19,583 nt of DNA from Flavobacteriaceae bacterium (GCA_013042255.1 JABDQK010000164.1:1-19583); one strand, 5' to 3'. Counted from the stretch's first letter, positions 1 through 8,144 are shown. The notes: generated by a model not told the origin, from the sequence alone. Translations and numbers: made by a program.

Positions 1-179
1 GTTTTCTTACGTGTATCAATCGGGAAAACCAGGAAAAGCAAAATAGAAGAAATAATAAGGTTTACAGGTGTTTTTGCTACAAACCACGCTTCAAATCCAA
101 GGCTGATTCCTATAAGGGCTGAAATATGGAATATCCAGATTACCCAGAGGGCCCAGTAACCGTTTTTTAACTCAGGCAT
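1..179 (-). CDS. N-terminus of a CruF-like carotenoid 1,2-hydratase-type membrane protein (partial)
   Basis: Only the first 59 codons are present; the gene runs off the left edge of the window. The ATG at 179-177 overlaps the last 8 bases of the upstream desaturase gene, including its TGA stop, which argues for translational coupling. The peptide begins MPELKNGYWALWVIWIFHIS and contains two hydrophobic stretches (about residues 9-25 and 40-53), with FEAWFVAKTP between them and FPID after the second. From memory this resembles the start of flavobacterial 'carotenoid biosynthesis protein' (DUF422/CruF) sequences, which hydrate the acyclic psi end of lycopene-type carotenoids at C-1'. The position just after a CrtD-like desaturase fits, because CruF and CrtD act in succession on the same end group. 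The family call is an inference from a short fragment. A lycopene cyclase component is the main alternative. Confidence 0.6.
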   Translation of the reverse strand, partial: MPELKNGYWALWVIWIFHISALIGISLGFEAWFVAKTPVNLIISSILLFLVFPIDTRKK

Positions 180-1659
180 ATTCTTGGTTTGAATTCATAT
201 CTAGAACGAGATCTCCTACGATTTTTGCGGAAAGAAGGCAAAGCGGGATTCCTCCACCCGGTTGGACAGACCCCCCGCAAAAATAGAGATTCTGAACCTG
301 ACGGGTGAAATTGGGATGTCTCAGAAAAGCGGCAAATCTCGAATTGCTGGCTGCACCATACAAGGCGCCGCGGTAAGAGCTTGTATTTTCCTGTATGCCC
401 ACAGGATCCAATACGTGTTCTGTAACTATAAGGGGTTCAACAGCTCTCTGGAGACAGGCTGATAATTTCTCGAGAATAAGACTACGTGCCTTGTTTTTAA
501 GGGTAGTCCAGTCCTGTCCGTAGTCACCCGGAGCATTAATCATTACAAACCAGTTTTCGCAGCCCGGAGGAGCATCACCGGGTACGTCCTTTCCTGTGAT
601 GTTAACATAGACGGTTGGATCATCAGAAAGTGTTTTATCCTTGAAAATCGATTTGAATTCTCCCTCGTAATCATCGCTGAAAAAGATATTGTGAAGATCG
701 AGATCTTTAAATGTTCCTTTAATTCCCCAATAAAAGATCAGGGCCGAACTGGATCGTTCCTGCTGTAACGTTTTAGTAGGAGCTTTAAGCCCGGGCAACA
801 GACGTTTATAGGTGGGGTAAATATCCATATTGGAAACCACAATATCTGCCGAATAGCTCTTTTTTGAACTGGTGATTCCCTTTGCTTTACCATCTTCCAG
901 GACAATTTCATATACCTTTTCATTAAAATGAAAGCATATGCCCTGATCTTTGGCCAGTTCAAAAAGGCTCATACTGATACGGTGCATCCCCCCTTTGGGA
1001 ATAAAGGTGCCGTAATGCATTTCCAGATGGGGAATAAGGGACATAATCCCCGGTGTCTGGTACGGAGAAGACCCATTATAAGTGGCATAACGATTAAAAA
1101 GTTGTACGAGTTTCGGATTCCTGAAATTCTTTGTATTTACGTCATTAAGCGATTGCATAAGATCCAGCGAATGGAGTTGCAGCATAGCTTTGATAGTCTC
1201 CGCACTGAGGTAGGTCTTCAGTTTGTGCAATGAATTTTCGAGGAAAATACCGGCAGTAAGTTCGTATTTTTTCCGATTCCGGCGGAGATAAGCCTTTATG
1301 TTAGTCTGACTTTCGCCAAAAAAATCGGCAGCTTCCTTAACGAATAGATCCTGATCCGCATTGACAGAAAAACGGCTCCCGTCTGTCCAGAAATAATTGC
1401 AGACTGTATCTTTTCTTGAATATTGGAAATATAAGGCAGGATCGAGCTTATAAAGCTGAAAGATTTCCTCGACAAAATTGGGCATGGTAAACAACGAGGG
1501 CCCCAGATCGAAGCGATAACCATCCCGTATAATGGCATGAAGTTTACCTCCGGGATAAGAATTTTGTTCGAAGACATCGACATCATATCCCAGTTTGCGG
1601 ATTCTAAGCGCTGAAGCTAAACCCGCAATACCCGAGCCAATCACTATGGCTTTTGGCAT
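172..1659 (-). CDS. crtD: CrtI-family carotenoid desaturase, probably 1-hydroxycarotenoid 3,4-desaturase (CrtD)
   Basis: This 495-aa protein is of usual length for the CrtI/CrtD/CrtN flavin-dependent desaturases. The N-terminus has the dinucleotide-binding GSGIAGLAS (GxGxxG at residues 8-13) followed by the acidic strand end VDVFEQN and the family PGGK. The C-terminal FAD motif is visible as YFCGGSVQPGGGIPL, and GGMHRI lies mid-protein. It is clearly divergent from the second CrtI-family protein of the same operon (gene ending at 2974), so this is a functional paralogue and not a recent duplicate. In flavobacteria that make myxol or saproxanthin, the second desaturase is CrtD, which inserts the 3',4' double bond after CruF has hydrated C-1'. 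The overlapping downstream CruF-like gene supports that reading. Its start lies 5 bp after the crtZ stop. The protein probably acts at the inner membrane. An alternative is another carotene desaturase or isomerase of the same superfamily; the substrate cannot be read from the sequence. Confidence 0.82.
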   Translation of the reverse strand: MPKAIVIGSGIAGLASALRIRKLGYDVDVFEQNSYPGGKLHAIIRDGYRFDLGPSLFTMPNFVEEIFQLYKLDPALYFQYSRKDTVCNYFWTDGSRFSVNADQDLFVKEAADFFGESQTNIKAYLRRNRKKYELTAGIFLENSLHKLKTYLSAETIKAMLQLHSLDLMQSLNDVNTKNFRNPKLVQLFNRYATYNGSSPYQTPGIMSLIPHLEMHYGTFIPKGGMHRISMSLFELAKDQGICFHFNEKVYEIVLEDGKAKGITSSKKSYSADIVVSNMDIYPTYKRLLPGLKAPTKTLQQERSSSALIFYWGIKGTFKDLDLHNIFFSDDYEGEFKSIFKDKTLSDDPTVYVNITGKDVPGDAPPGCENWFVMINAPGDYGQDWTTLKNKARSLILEKLSACLQRAVEPLIVTEHVLDPVGIQENTSSYRGALYGAASNSRFAAFLRHPNFTRQVQNLYFCGGSVQPGGGIPLCLLSAKIVGDLVLDMNSNQEYA

Positions 1660-1664
1660 GGATC

Positions 1665-2117
1665 TTATTTCTTAAAGTATTTAAAGGGAACCCATAGCAT
1701 ACCAAAACACTCCCCATCTTCCTTGCCGAGATGCTTGTGATGCATCTTATGGGCACGCCGTACACCTCTTGCATACCAGTTGTTGGCGTTTCTGAAAATC
1801 TTAAACCGCTGATGGATAAATATATCATGGACCAGGAAATAGGTCGCGCCATAAGCCATGATGCCAAATCCGATAGGGTAGCCATACCAGAATTCACTAT
1901 TCCCCGCCAGAAGAATAAAACTCATGCTCACAACAGCATAAAAGATAAAAAAGGTATCATTTCGTTCAAACCAGGAGTCGTGGTCTTTCCTATGGTGGTC
2001 CCTGTGCAGGCTCCAGAGAAATCCGTGCATTACATATTTATGGGTAAACCAGGCCATAAATTCCATAATGCCGAATGTGATAAAAAAAATTAAGATCCAG
2101 AGTGCTATTTCCATCAT
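1665..2117 (-). CDS. crtZ: Beta-carotene 3-hydroxylase (CrtZ)
   Basis: This 150-aa integral membrane protein belongs to the fatty-acid-hydroxylase superfamily. It hydroxylates C-3 of beta-ionone rings, turning beta-carotene-type rings into zeaxanthin-type rings with a di-iron centre and O2. The histidine clusters expected for the iron ligands are all visible: HKYVMH near residue 26, HRDHH near 38, HDIFIH near 97 and HKMHHKH near 122. Hydrophobic segments lie at about residues 4-22, 56-72 and 80-95. Length is typical of bacterial CrtZ. The gene starts with two consecutive ATG codons (2117 or 2114), and the true initiator cannot be decided. It sits 6 bp after crtB and 5 bp before the crtD-like gene, so it is co-transcribed. 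Confidence 0.93.
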   Translation of the reverse strand: MMEIALWILIFFITFGIMEFMAWFTHKYVMHGFLWSLHRDHHRKDHDSWFERNDTFFIFYAVVSMSFILLAGNSEFWYGYPIGFGIMAYGATYFLVHDIFIHQRFKIFRNANNWYARGVRRAHKMHHKHLGKEDGECFGMLWVPFKYFKK

Positions 2118-2123
2118 TACTGA

Positions 2124-2963
2124 TTATACCAGTTTTAATTTATAATTTACGTATGAAGTGGCCAATAATCCAAATTTTTGATAATTCGGGACCCTGATCC
2201 GCGCATTTTTAATTTCTAGCGACGGGGTCCGCTGCAGTTTTCTCAATAGCTGATAATAGTATTTATACGCCGTATAGACGCCAAATTTAGCATCATTTGG
2301 CAGTTTTGCGATTCCCTCATATCCCTTTCTGAAATCTTCCTTAATTTCCTCAACAATGCGGGTTTTTGAATCCTCGTCCAGCTGAAGCAGATTAGTGTTG
2401 GGGAAATACGACCTTTCCAGGAGTTCGTAATCGGCTTTTAGATCCCTTAGAAAATTAACTTTCTGGAAGGCCGAACCCAGAGCCATTGCAGAATCCTTCA
2501 GGGCTTGGTATTGCTGATCATCTCCCTTGACAAACACCCTGAGGCACATCAGGCCTACCACGTCTGCCGACCCATAGATATATTCCTTAAACTCTTCGTG
2601 AGTTGCATATACTTTTTTATCAAGATCCATTCTCATGCTCTTCATGAAGGAATCTACCAGGTGACGGGGAATTCCATATTGATGAAAAGTATGCTGAAAT
2701 GAGTTTAGGATGGGATTAAGGCTGATTTTATTCTTCAAACTGTTATCCAGTTCTTTTTCAAAAGCCTTAAAAAGTTCTTCTTTGTTGTAGTCGTGGAAGG
2801 AATCTACAATTTCATCAGCAAAGCGAACAAATCCATAAATATTATAAATGTCCTTCCTGATAGATGGAGCAAGCATCTTGGTCGCAAGGGCGAAGGAAGT
2901 GCTATAAGACTGGGTAACAATCTTACTGCACTCAAATGATACGGTGTCGAAAATTGACTTCAT
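2124..2963 (-). CDS. crtB: Phytoene synthase (CrtB)
   Basis: This 279-aa squalene/phytoene synthase family enzyme condenses two geranylgeranyl diphosphates into phytoene, the committed step of carotenoid synthesis. Both magnesium-diphosphate-binding aspartate motifs are present: DEIVD at residues 50-54 and NFLRDLKAD at 170-178 (D174, D178). The family signatures YSTSF (20-24), YGFVRFADEIVD and YIYGSADVVGLM (128-139) are clear. Size matches other Bacteroidota CrtB proteins. The ATG at 2963 follows the crtI stop by 10 bp, and the stop is 6 bp from crtZ. No geranylgeranyl diphosphate synthase (crtE) is in the window, so the substrate must be supplied by a gene elsewhere. Confidence 0.95.
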   Translation of the reverse strand: MKSIFDTVSFECSKIVTQSYSTSFALATKMLAPSIRKDIYNIYGFVRFADEIVDSFHDYNKEELFKAFEKELDNSLKNKISLNPILNSFQHTFHQYGIPRHLVDSFMKSMRMDLDKKVYATHEEFKEYIYGSADVVGLMCLRVFVKGDDQQYQALKDSAMALGSAFQKVNFLRDLKADYELLERSYFPNTNLLQLDEDSKTRIVEEIKEDFRKGYEGIAKLPNDAKFGVYTAYKYYYQLLRKLQRTPSLEIKNARIRVPNYQKFGLLATSYVNYKLKLV

Positions 2964-2973
2964 GAATTGATAA

Positions 2974-4431
2974 TTACTTTTGTTGACGTATGAGTTCGGA
3001 AACCAATTTACCCGAAATCAGCGACGGTGGCACCCCCGGACCCGGAACGGTTAATTGTCCGGTGAAATAGAGATCTTTTACTTTATTACTTTTGAGACCC
3101 GGTCTCAGAAAAGCAGTTTGCAAAAGGGTGTTGGCCATCCCGTATGCGTTACCCTTATAGGAATTATACTGCTCCTTAAAGTCATTGACACAAAAGGACT
3201 CTTTAAATATAATATTATTTTTTAGCTGTTGACTGGTGCGTTCTTCCAGCCTGTTTATGATAACATCGAAGTACTGTTCCCTCAATTCATCGTTATCTTC
3301 CAGATCAGGAGCAATGGGAACGAGAAAAAAACCAGTTTCATAACCTTCCGGTGCCATGGAGGCATCGGTCACAGAGGGAAAGTTCACATAAAAAAGAGGC
3401 TCTGTAGGCCATTTAGGATCGTCATAAATCTCCTCTGCATGTCGCTCAAAATCCGTATCGAAAAACAAATTGTGGTGTTCTATATTCTTTAATTTCTTAT
3501 CAAATCCAACGTAGAATAAGAGGGAAGATGGTGCAAAGGTTTTTCTTTCCCAATAGGCCTCTGAGTATTGTCGGTACTGCGGATCTAATAGTGTTTCCGA
3601 GTGGTGATAGTCTGCTCCGGTTAGAACAAAATCGGCCCTTACGATCTGCCGGTTAACCTCAATGCCATCAACCTTGCCTTTGGTGACCCTGATTTTCTCA
3701 ACCGGGTATCCTGTATGGATCTGCACGCCGAGCTCTTCCGCCAGGGCCTTCATCCCCTCAATAATTTTATACATCCCCCCTTTGGGATGCCATGTACCGA
3801 GACCAAAATCGGCAAAATTCATAAAACTGTAAAAAGAAGGAGTTTTACTGGGTTTTGCCCCAAGGAAAAGTACCGGAAATTCCAGAGTAGCTATAAGTTT
3901 GGGATTCTTAAACTGTTTCCGAACCTGCCCGCTTATCGTTTTAAAAAATTGATCAACTCTTAAAGCCGTCTCCTTGGTCACTAATTCAAAGGGTGACAGA
4001 CCGGGACGATAGACTATTTTATTGATGGCGATATTGTAATTCTCCTGAGCCTTGGCGATAAATTTTCGGAGGTGTACAGAACTTCCTGGTTCAATACGTT
4101 CAAATTCTTCGCAAATTTTGTCCATACTGTCCCCTATGGTGATCACATCATCTGAGAAAAATATCTTATAGGCCGGACTCAACTTATCAAGCTGATAATA
4201 ATCTGCGGTGCTCTTTCCAAAATCGTTGAAAAAGCGTTCAAAAATGTCGGGCATCCAGTACCAGCTGGGGCCAATGTCAAAAGTGAAACCATCTCTAACA
4301 AGTTGTCTCGCTCTACCACCTACGGTTTTGTTTTTTTCGAAAACATCCACCTCAAATCCTGCCTTGGCCAGATAGCAGGCCGCAGAAAGAGAGGAAAAAC
4401 CAGATCCTATGATTACAACTTTCTTACTCAT
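2974..4431 (-). CDS. crtI: Phytoene desaturase (CrtI)
   Basis: The 485-aa FAD-dependent desaturase is expected to convert phytoene stepwise into lycopene. It has an N-terminal VVIIGSGFSSLSAA dinucleotide-binding fold, VDVFEKN, TVGGRARQ and the phytoene-desaturase stretch GFTFDIGPSWYWMPD. The C-terminal FAD motif is LYFTGQLTVPGPGVP, and HPKGGMYKI lies centrally. The reading frame extends three codons further upstream to a TTG at 4440, but the ATG at 4431 gives the conserved MSKKVVIIG start and is preferred. It lies 32 bp after the regulator gene and 10 bp before crtB, so it is probably part of the same transcript and controlled from the promoter near 5390. It differs from the downstream CrtD-like paralogue in the substrate-facing middle part. 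Confidence in the CrtI assignment, over CrtD, comes from its place next to crtB. Confidence 0.92.
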   Translation of the reverse strand: MSKKVVIIGSGFSSLSAACYLAKAGFEVDVFEKNKTVGGRARQLVRDGFTFDIGPSWYWMPDIFERFFNDFGKSTADYYQLDKLSPAYKIFFSDDVITIGDSMDKICEEFERIEPGSSVHLRKFIAKAQENYNIAINKIVYRPGLSPFELVTKETALRVDQFFKTISGQVRKQFKNPKLIATLEFPVLFLGAKPSKTPSFYSFMNFADFGLGTWHPKGGMYKIIEGMKALAEELGVQIHTGYPVEKIRVTKGKVDGIEVNRQIVRADFVLTGADYHHSETLLDPQYRQYSEAYWERKTFAPSSLLFYVGFDKKLKNIEHHNLFFDTDFERHAEEIYDDPKWPTEPLFYVNFPSVTDASMAPEGYETGFFLVPIAPDLEDNDELREQYFDVIINRLEERTSQQLKNNIIFKESFCVNDFKEQYNSYKGNAYGMANTLLQTAFLRPGLKSNKVKDLYFTGQLTVPGPGVPPSLISGKLVSELIRQQK

Positions 4432-4463
4432 GATAATCAAAACGTACCATTATTGAGATATTA

Positions 4464-5363
4464 TTACAGGGCAGCGGCCAGGTGTTCAACAGATTCAAAT
4501 GCCCTGATGTGACCAGGAAGTTTATCCTCGGTAAGGAACTGTGTTTGTCTGCCAAGTATCCATAACCTGGAGGCTCCATCCGGACTGAGAATTTCATTGA
4601 AATCGTCTATATATTGGTCCAAACCATCTTTAGTTGGGATTACGGTAAAATAGGACAGGAAATGGAGATTATTGTAGTATTTCTGAAGGTCTGTCAGACT
4701 TTCAAGAGGCATGGTCTGCCCCAGATAAATAGTCTTGTATCCGCGGAGTAATAGTTCATAATTTACGAAGAGCAATCCAATTTCATGGATTTCATTTTCA
4801 GGAAGGAACAAGACAAATACTTTATCTTCCCTACTGGGTTCAACCGCCTGTATTTTCTCTGTGCTGGTGTAAATTTTTTGTTTAATCAGATTAGTGATAA
4901 AATGTTCATGGGAAGGACTGATGGTATCCGTTTGCCAGAGTAGGCCCAATTCATTGAGAAGGGGAATAAAAACTTCCCAGAAAATTTCCCGGAAAGAACG
5001 CTCTGCTACCAGACTATTATAGGTCTTTTGAAAAAGAGGCAGATCAAAATTGATCATGGATAACTTAAAAGCATTGATAGCATGACTTTTAGTACTGTTG
5101 TTCGCTACCAGTTCCCTTACCACTATAGGCAACTCATCCTCGGAGATCTTGGCGATCTTCGAAATCTTATACCCACTGTTGTACAGCAGGGTTATGTTTA
5201 ACAGCTTTTGTAAACTTGCTAAACTGTAAGTGCGGATATTTGTCGCAGTACGTTCCGGACTTAATAGGTTGTACCTTTTTTCCCAAATACGAATAGTATG
5301 GGCCTTAATACCGGACAGATTTTCCAGGTCCCTAATACTAAAGAATTTTTTTACGTTGTTCAT
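4464..5363 (-). CDS. MerR-family regulator with B12-binding domain, CarH-like light sensor
   Basis: The 299-aa protein has three parts. Residues 6-75 are a MerR-type winged helix (FFSIRDLENLSGIKAHTIR, then WEKRYNLLSPER with N42 and R44-Y46). Residues about 90-165 match the helical cap of cobalamin-binding regulators and carry the W-x9-EH signature of CarH (W143, E153, H154). Residues about 180-299 are a B12-binding Rossmann-like domain with an E-x-H-x-x-G motif, where H193 is the likely lower axial cobalt ligand (ENEIHEIGLLF). In the CarH family, adenosylcobalamin-bound tetramers repress carotenoid genes in the dark, and light breaks the Co-C bond and releases the DNA. All key residues are kept, so B12-dependent photoreception is plausible here, but this is an inference from motifs. 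It is the first gene of the crt operon, which implies autoregulation. The promoter and an inverted repeat lie immediately upstream. Confidence 0.88.
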   Translation of the reverse strand: MNNVKKFFSIRDLENLSGIKAHTIRIWEKRYNLLSPERTATNIRTYSLASLQKLLNITLLYNSGYKISKIAKISEDELPIVVRELVANNSTKSHAINAFKLSMINFDLPLFQKTYNSLVAERSFREIFWEVFIPLLNELGLLWQTDTISPSHEHFITNLIKQKIYTSTEKIQAVEPSREDKVFVLFLPENEIHEIGLLFVNYELLLRGYKTIYLGQTMPLESLTDLQKYYNNLHFLSYFTVIPTKDGLDQYIDDFNEILSPDGASRLWILGRQTQFLTEDKLPGHIRAFESVEHLAAAL

Positions 5364-5367
5364 TTTA

Positions 5368-5411
5368 TATCACTAAAAGTTAAACAAAGTTACAATTTTT
5401 TGATAGTGATA
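5368..5411 (-). promoter_or_regulatory. crt operon promoter with flanking 8-bp inverted repeat (candidate CarH-type operator)
   Basis: On the minus strand a perfect Bacteroidota -7 element TAACTTTG occupies 5392-5385, about 22 bp before the regulator ATG at 5363. No good -33 TTTG is seen at the usual distance. On the plus strand the element is bracketed by two arms, TATCACTA (5368-5375) and TAGTGATA (5404-5411), exact reverse complements separated by 28 bp. A dimeric or tetrameric MerR-type protein bound across both arms would cover the -7 element and block transcription. The operator role is inferred from position and symmetry only. Confidence 0.55.
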
Positions 5412-5488
5412 CTTCTAAGAGGAACGTTAAAATTTTGTAGAAACAGATGATTTTTTGTCTCGACATTACGAAAATCGAAGTCGGGATG

Positions 5489-6739
5489 CTAAAAAGTACG
5501 ATCGGGATGAAAGGAGTCCAGAGGCATGGACAAAGGTTGATCTGAAATAAGTTCTGAAACGAGTTTACCAGTTGCCGGACCCAGGCTCCATCCCATCATG
5601 GCATGACCTGTGGCCACCGTCAGGTTGGTAAAGCCCGAAGTCCGCCCAATATACGGAAGTCCGTCTGGACTCACTGGCCTTAGACCACATCGTGCCGTGC
5701 CTCTCTCTTCCTCCGTAATCCTAATGGTGGGATAATACTCTTCAGCAGCCCTGGCTATGGCATTTACTCTTTCTTTACGGATAAAACTGTTGATTCCCGA
5801 GAATTCCATGGTTCCTGCAAATCGGGTAAAATGCGTCATAGGGGTCACAGCTACCTTGGCTTCCATGAGGATGGCCGGTAGGAGAACTCCTATATCTCTT
5901 TTCACATTAATCCTGTATCCTTTTCCGGGCTGAAGGAGCATTCTAATCCCGAGGTTTTTAAGCAGAGCTGAAGTCCAGGATCCGCCTGCCAGCACCACTT
6001 CATCAGTACTATAGGATGCTTTGTCCGTGATAGTTTTGGTAATTTGTTTGGCACTCTGACTAAAGCCGATTACGCTTTCATTTGATCTGATCACTACCCC
6101 TTGCACCCTCAGGTACATTTTGAGACGGTTCATGATCTCGTTCGGAGAAGTATGTGCGTCGCACAAATAATGTACAGCCCCATCAATGTCTGGACTGAGG
6201 TTAGGCTGCAACTTATCCAGTTCAGCGCGTGTAAGTTCTGTAACTTCCAGGCCTTCGTCGGCAGCCCTCCTGGCGACCTCTTTTTCATGCAGGCATTCCT
6301 TCCGGGTTTTGTACAACATCAACAAGCCCTTTTTCTCAAGTTGGAAGGCTCCTATTTCGCCGGATTCGTGCATCTCCGAATACAATTCCTTGCTCAGTAA
6401 ATTTATATCCTTGATCAGAGGAATGGCCTTCTCAACATGGGCGCGGGTAGATGATTTATTAAAAGCCCAGGCCCATCGGATAAAATCAGAATTCAGTCTG
6501 GGTTTCATGTAAAACGGACTACTGCTGTTGAACATCCATTTAATTCCTTTAGCCATCATACCAGGAGAGGCGAGGGGAATGATATGACTTGGTGTAAGAT
6601 AACCGGCATTGACATAGGAAGCACCGCTATCCATATTCGATTTGTCAATTACAGTGACTTCATGCCCTTCCTTCTGCAAAAAATACGCACAGCTCAGACC
6701 AATAATACCGCCACCTACAATCAGAATGCTTTTGCCCAT
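5489..6739 (-). CDS. DadA-like FAD-dependent D-amino-acid dehydrogenase / amine oxidoreductase
   Basis: This 416-aa protein belongs to the DAO/DadA oxidoreductase superfamily. The FAD-binding start is SILIVGGGIIGLSCAYFL, followed by VTVIDK and the DadA-type SGASYVNAGYLTPSH. The C-terminal part has the family pattern ARCGLRPVSPDGLPYIG and VATGHAMMGWSLGPATG, which closes over the isoalloxazine ring. Such enzymes oxidise D-amino acids, glycine or D-hydroxyproline to the imino/keto acid and pass electrons to quinone or O2. Length fits DadA and not the shorter glycine oxidases. No hydroxyproline epimerase or alanine racemase gene is beside it, so the substrate is open. The ATG at 6739 has no strong promoter upstream (a poor TATTTTAG at 6784-6777), and the tRNA terminator at 6813-6848 separates it from the genes before it. 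It ends 125 bp before the crt regulator and appears monocistronic. Confidence 0.82.
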   Translation of the reverse strand: MGKSILIVGGGIIGLSCAYFLQKEGHEVTVIDKSNMDSGASYVNAGYLTPSHIIPLASPGMMAKGIKWMFNSSSPFYMKPRLNSDFIRWAWAFNKSSTRAHVEKAIPLIKDINLLSKELYSEMHESGEIGAFQLEKKGLLMLYKTRKECLHEKEVARRAADEGLEVTELTRAELDKLQPNLSPDIDGAVHYLCDAHTSPNEIMNRLKMYLRVQGVVIRSNESVIGFSQSAKQITKTITDKASYSTDEVVLAGGSWTSALLKNLGIRMLLQPGKGYRINVKRDIGVLLPAILMEAKVAVTPMTHFTRFAGTMEFSGINSFIRKERVNAIARAAEEYYPTIRITEEERGTARCGLRPVSPDGLPYIGRTSGFTNLTVATGHAMMGWSLGPATGKLVSELISDQPLSMPLDSFHPDRTF

Positions 6740-6812
6740 CTTTTACAGCTGAAACATTTTAGTTTTAAAAGTGTCACTAAAATAGGGAATTGATAAAATC
6801 GGACTCAAAAAA

Positions 6813-6848
6813 AACCGCCTTTCTTTTTGTAATAAAAGAAAAGCGGTT
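6813..6848 (-). terminator. Intrinsic terminator of the tRNA-Leu gene
   Basis: The arms AACCGCCTTTCTTTT and AAAAGAAAAGCGGTT pair over about 15 bp with one mismatch around a short loop. On the minus strand the stem is followed by eight T residues (complement of the A run ending at 6814). It begins 5 bp after the tRNA 3' end and separates the tRNA from the dadA-like gene. Confidence 0.88.
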
Positions 6849-6853
6849 AAAAG

Positions 6854-6937
6854 TGCCCACGACTGGAGTCGAACCAGCACGTCCTTGCGAACACTACCCC
6901 CTCAAGGTAGCGTGTCTACCAATTCCACCACGTGGGC
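6854..6937 (-). tRNA. tRNA-Leu (anticodon GAG)
   Basis: The 84-nt minus-strand sequence folds as a class-II tRNA. The acceptor stem is GCCCACG with CGTGGGC plus discriminator A. The D-arm region is TGGAATTGGTAGACA. The anticodon stem is CTACC/GGTAG enclosing the loop TTGAGGG (anticodon GAG, reading CUC and CUU). A long variable arm is followed by a T arm with GGTTCGACTCC. The length and the variable arm fit leucine. The 3' CCA is not encoded (CTT follows), so it must be added enzymatically. The gene stands alone with its own promoter and terminator. Confidence 0.97.
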
Positions 6938-6957
6938 AAAAAGGAATTTTTGGTGGG

Positions 6958-6988
6958 CAAAGATAGAAACCTATTTGGTATCCTCCAA
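6958..6988 (-). promoter_or_regulatory. Promoter of the tRNA-Leu gene
   Basis: On the minus strand TTG (6988-6986) is followed after 20 bp by TATCTTTG (6965-6958), a full match to the Bacteroidota promoter form TTG-N17-23-TAnnTTTG. It sits 20 bp before the first base of the tRNA, leaving a short leader. Confidence 0.8.
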
Positions 6989-7028
6989 TTTAATAAGGAA
7001 TGAATTAAAAGCATTTTTTAACCGATCC

Positions 7029-8114
7029 CTAATCATATTGAATTTCTGATATCTCAAGTGTCAACCAATGATATTCACCCTCTTCCAGATCCCAGAGGAT
7101 TTCCGACTTATCGGGAATCTCAATTCCATTGAAGGTTTTAAAAGATAGATTTTTGATCACCCATTTCTCTAATTTGGCATTTTCGCCTGTTTCCATATAT
7201 CGCATGGCTTCAAAAGCAACTGGTTCTGCCTTTTCATTAAAGGAAAAAATACCTGATACACTTTGATCTCCATAGGTAAAATCGGCTCTCGCCTTATGAG
7301 TTCCGATTGATTCCCAGCTAATGTAGGGTTCATGCAATGCGGAAGGAAACCAAATCATTTCTGCGAGGAACCTGGTCATACTTGCCTCGTCAATTCCTCT
7401 TTCATTTTCGGCCCTAACTACCGGTATCAGGGAGAGTAGAGAAATATCCATACGTCCCTTCCCCCTAATAAGTTTATCCCGACCACTAAGAAAAACAGGA
7501 CCGAGCATCTGTACCCTGGTTTTCCATATAAATCCGGGATCCTTTATAGAAAACCACTGTTCGGCCTGAAAGGACATCCATTTTCCATCTGGCCGGGTCC
7601 TCATCTCTCCCTTTTGGGTTAAGTATACTTTTGAAATTGAATTTGATGTACCTATTCCTGCATTTTTTAACCAGTCGGCTACAATAGGAGGAAGTGCTTT
7701 TTCTGGTTTGGAAACTACCGATTTTTCTATACTTACCTCCTGAAGGTTATTTAAAAGTTTTACTTCGCTATCTACTTTTTTATTAAAGAAAAATTCCCCC
7801 ATACCCGGAATAATGACTAACAGCAGCAAAAGGTTGACCCATGTACCGTATTTGGCATCAGCCCAGGAAATTGCAATCAGGATTTGTGAGATTATGATAG
7901 CCAGAAGGCCCAGCCATGGCCATAGCTTATGATTAAAATACATAGTGAAGGCTGTGAGGAAGAAGAGTAAGAAGGACAAGAGCCAGATAAGACCATGTAC
8001 ACGTCCAAACTGCCCACTTAACATAGGATATTGACCAATTCCAAAGGCTTTCAGGAATCCGAGTAGGTGGATAAGACCGTGAACCAGCAGCAGTATGGCC
8101 AGCAATAGTTTCAC
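7029..8114 (-). CDS. Membrane-anchored DUF6544-like protein of unknown function
   Basis: The 361-aa protein starts with about four hydrophobic segments (roughly residues 2-24, 41-60, 65-84 and 92-108), then a soluble region of about 220 residues. That region carries the pattern I associate with DUF6544: LPPIVADWLKNAGIG, QKGEMRTRPDGKWMSF, GRDKLIRGKGRMDI, a run FLAEMIWFPSAL, and WESIGTHKARADFTYG. No catalytic motif is recognised and the biochemical role is unknown. The start codon is GTG at 8114 (GTG-AAA-CTA-TTG-CTG), preceded by AAAAGG. The next ATG would remove the first transmembrane segment, so GTG is preferred. It lies 30 bp after the 149-aa gene and is probably co-transcribed with it from the promoter at 8619-8663. 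Confidence 0.75.
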   Translation of the reverse strand: MKLLLAILLLVHGLIHLLGFLKAFGIGQYPMLSGQFGRVHGLIWLLSFLLFFLTAFTMYFNHKLWPWLGLLAIIISQILIAISWADAKYGTWVNLLLLLVIIPGMGEFFFNKKVDSEVKLLNNLQEVSIEKSVVSKPEKALPPIVADWLKNAGIGTSNSISKVYLTQKGEMRTRPDGKWMSFQAEQWFSIKDPGFIWKTRVQMLGPVFLSGRDKLIRGKGRMDISLLSLIPVVRAENERGIDEASMTRFLAEMIWFPSALHEPYISWESIGTHKARADFTYGDQSVSGIFSFNEKAEPVAFEAMRYMETGENAKLEKWVIKNLSFKTFNGIEIPDKSEILWDLEEGEYHWLTLEISEIQYD

Positions 8115-8144
8115 CTTTTATTTATTACTTAATTTTGATGAGTG

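Noticed and set aside
4431..4440. TTG start for crtI three codons upstream of the ATG
   Set aside because: The ATG at 4431 gives the conserved MSKKVVIIG start; the extension adds only M-I-I and has no supporting ribosome-binding site.
5459..5482. Small hairpin after the dadA-like gene (CGAC/GTCG arms) as a terminator
   Set aside because: Only four outer base pairs are solid, and on the minus strand it is followed by an A run rather than a T run.
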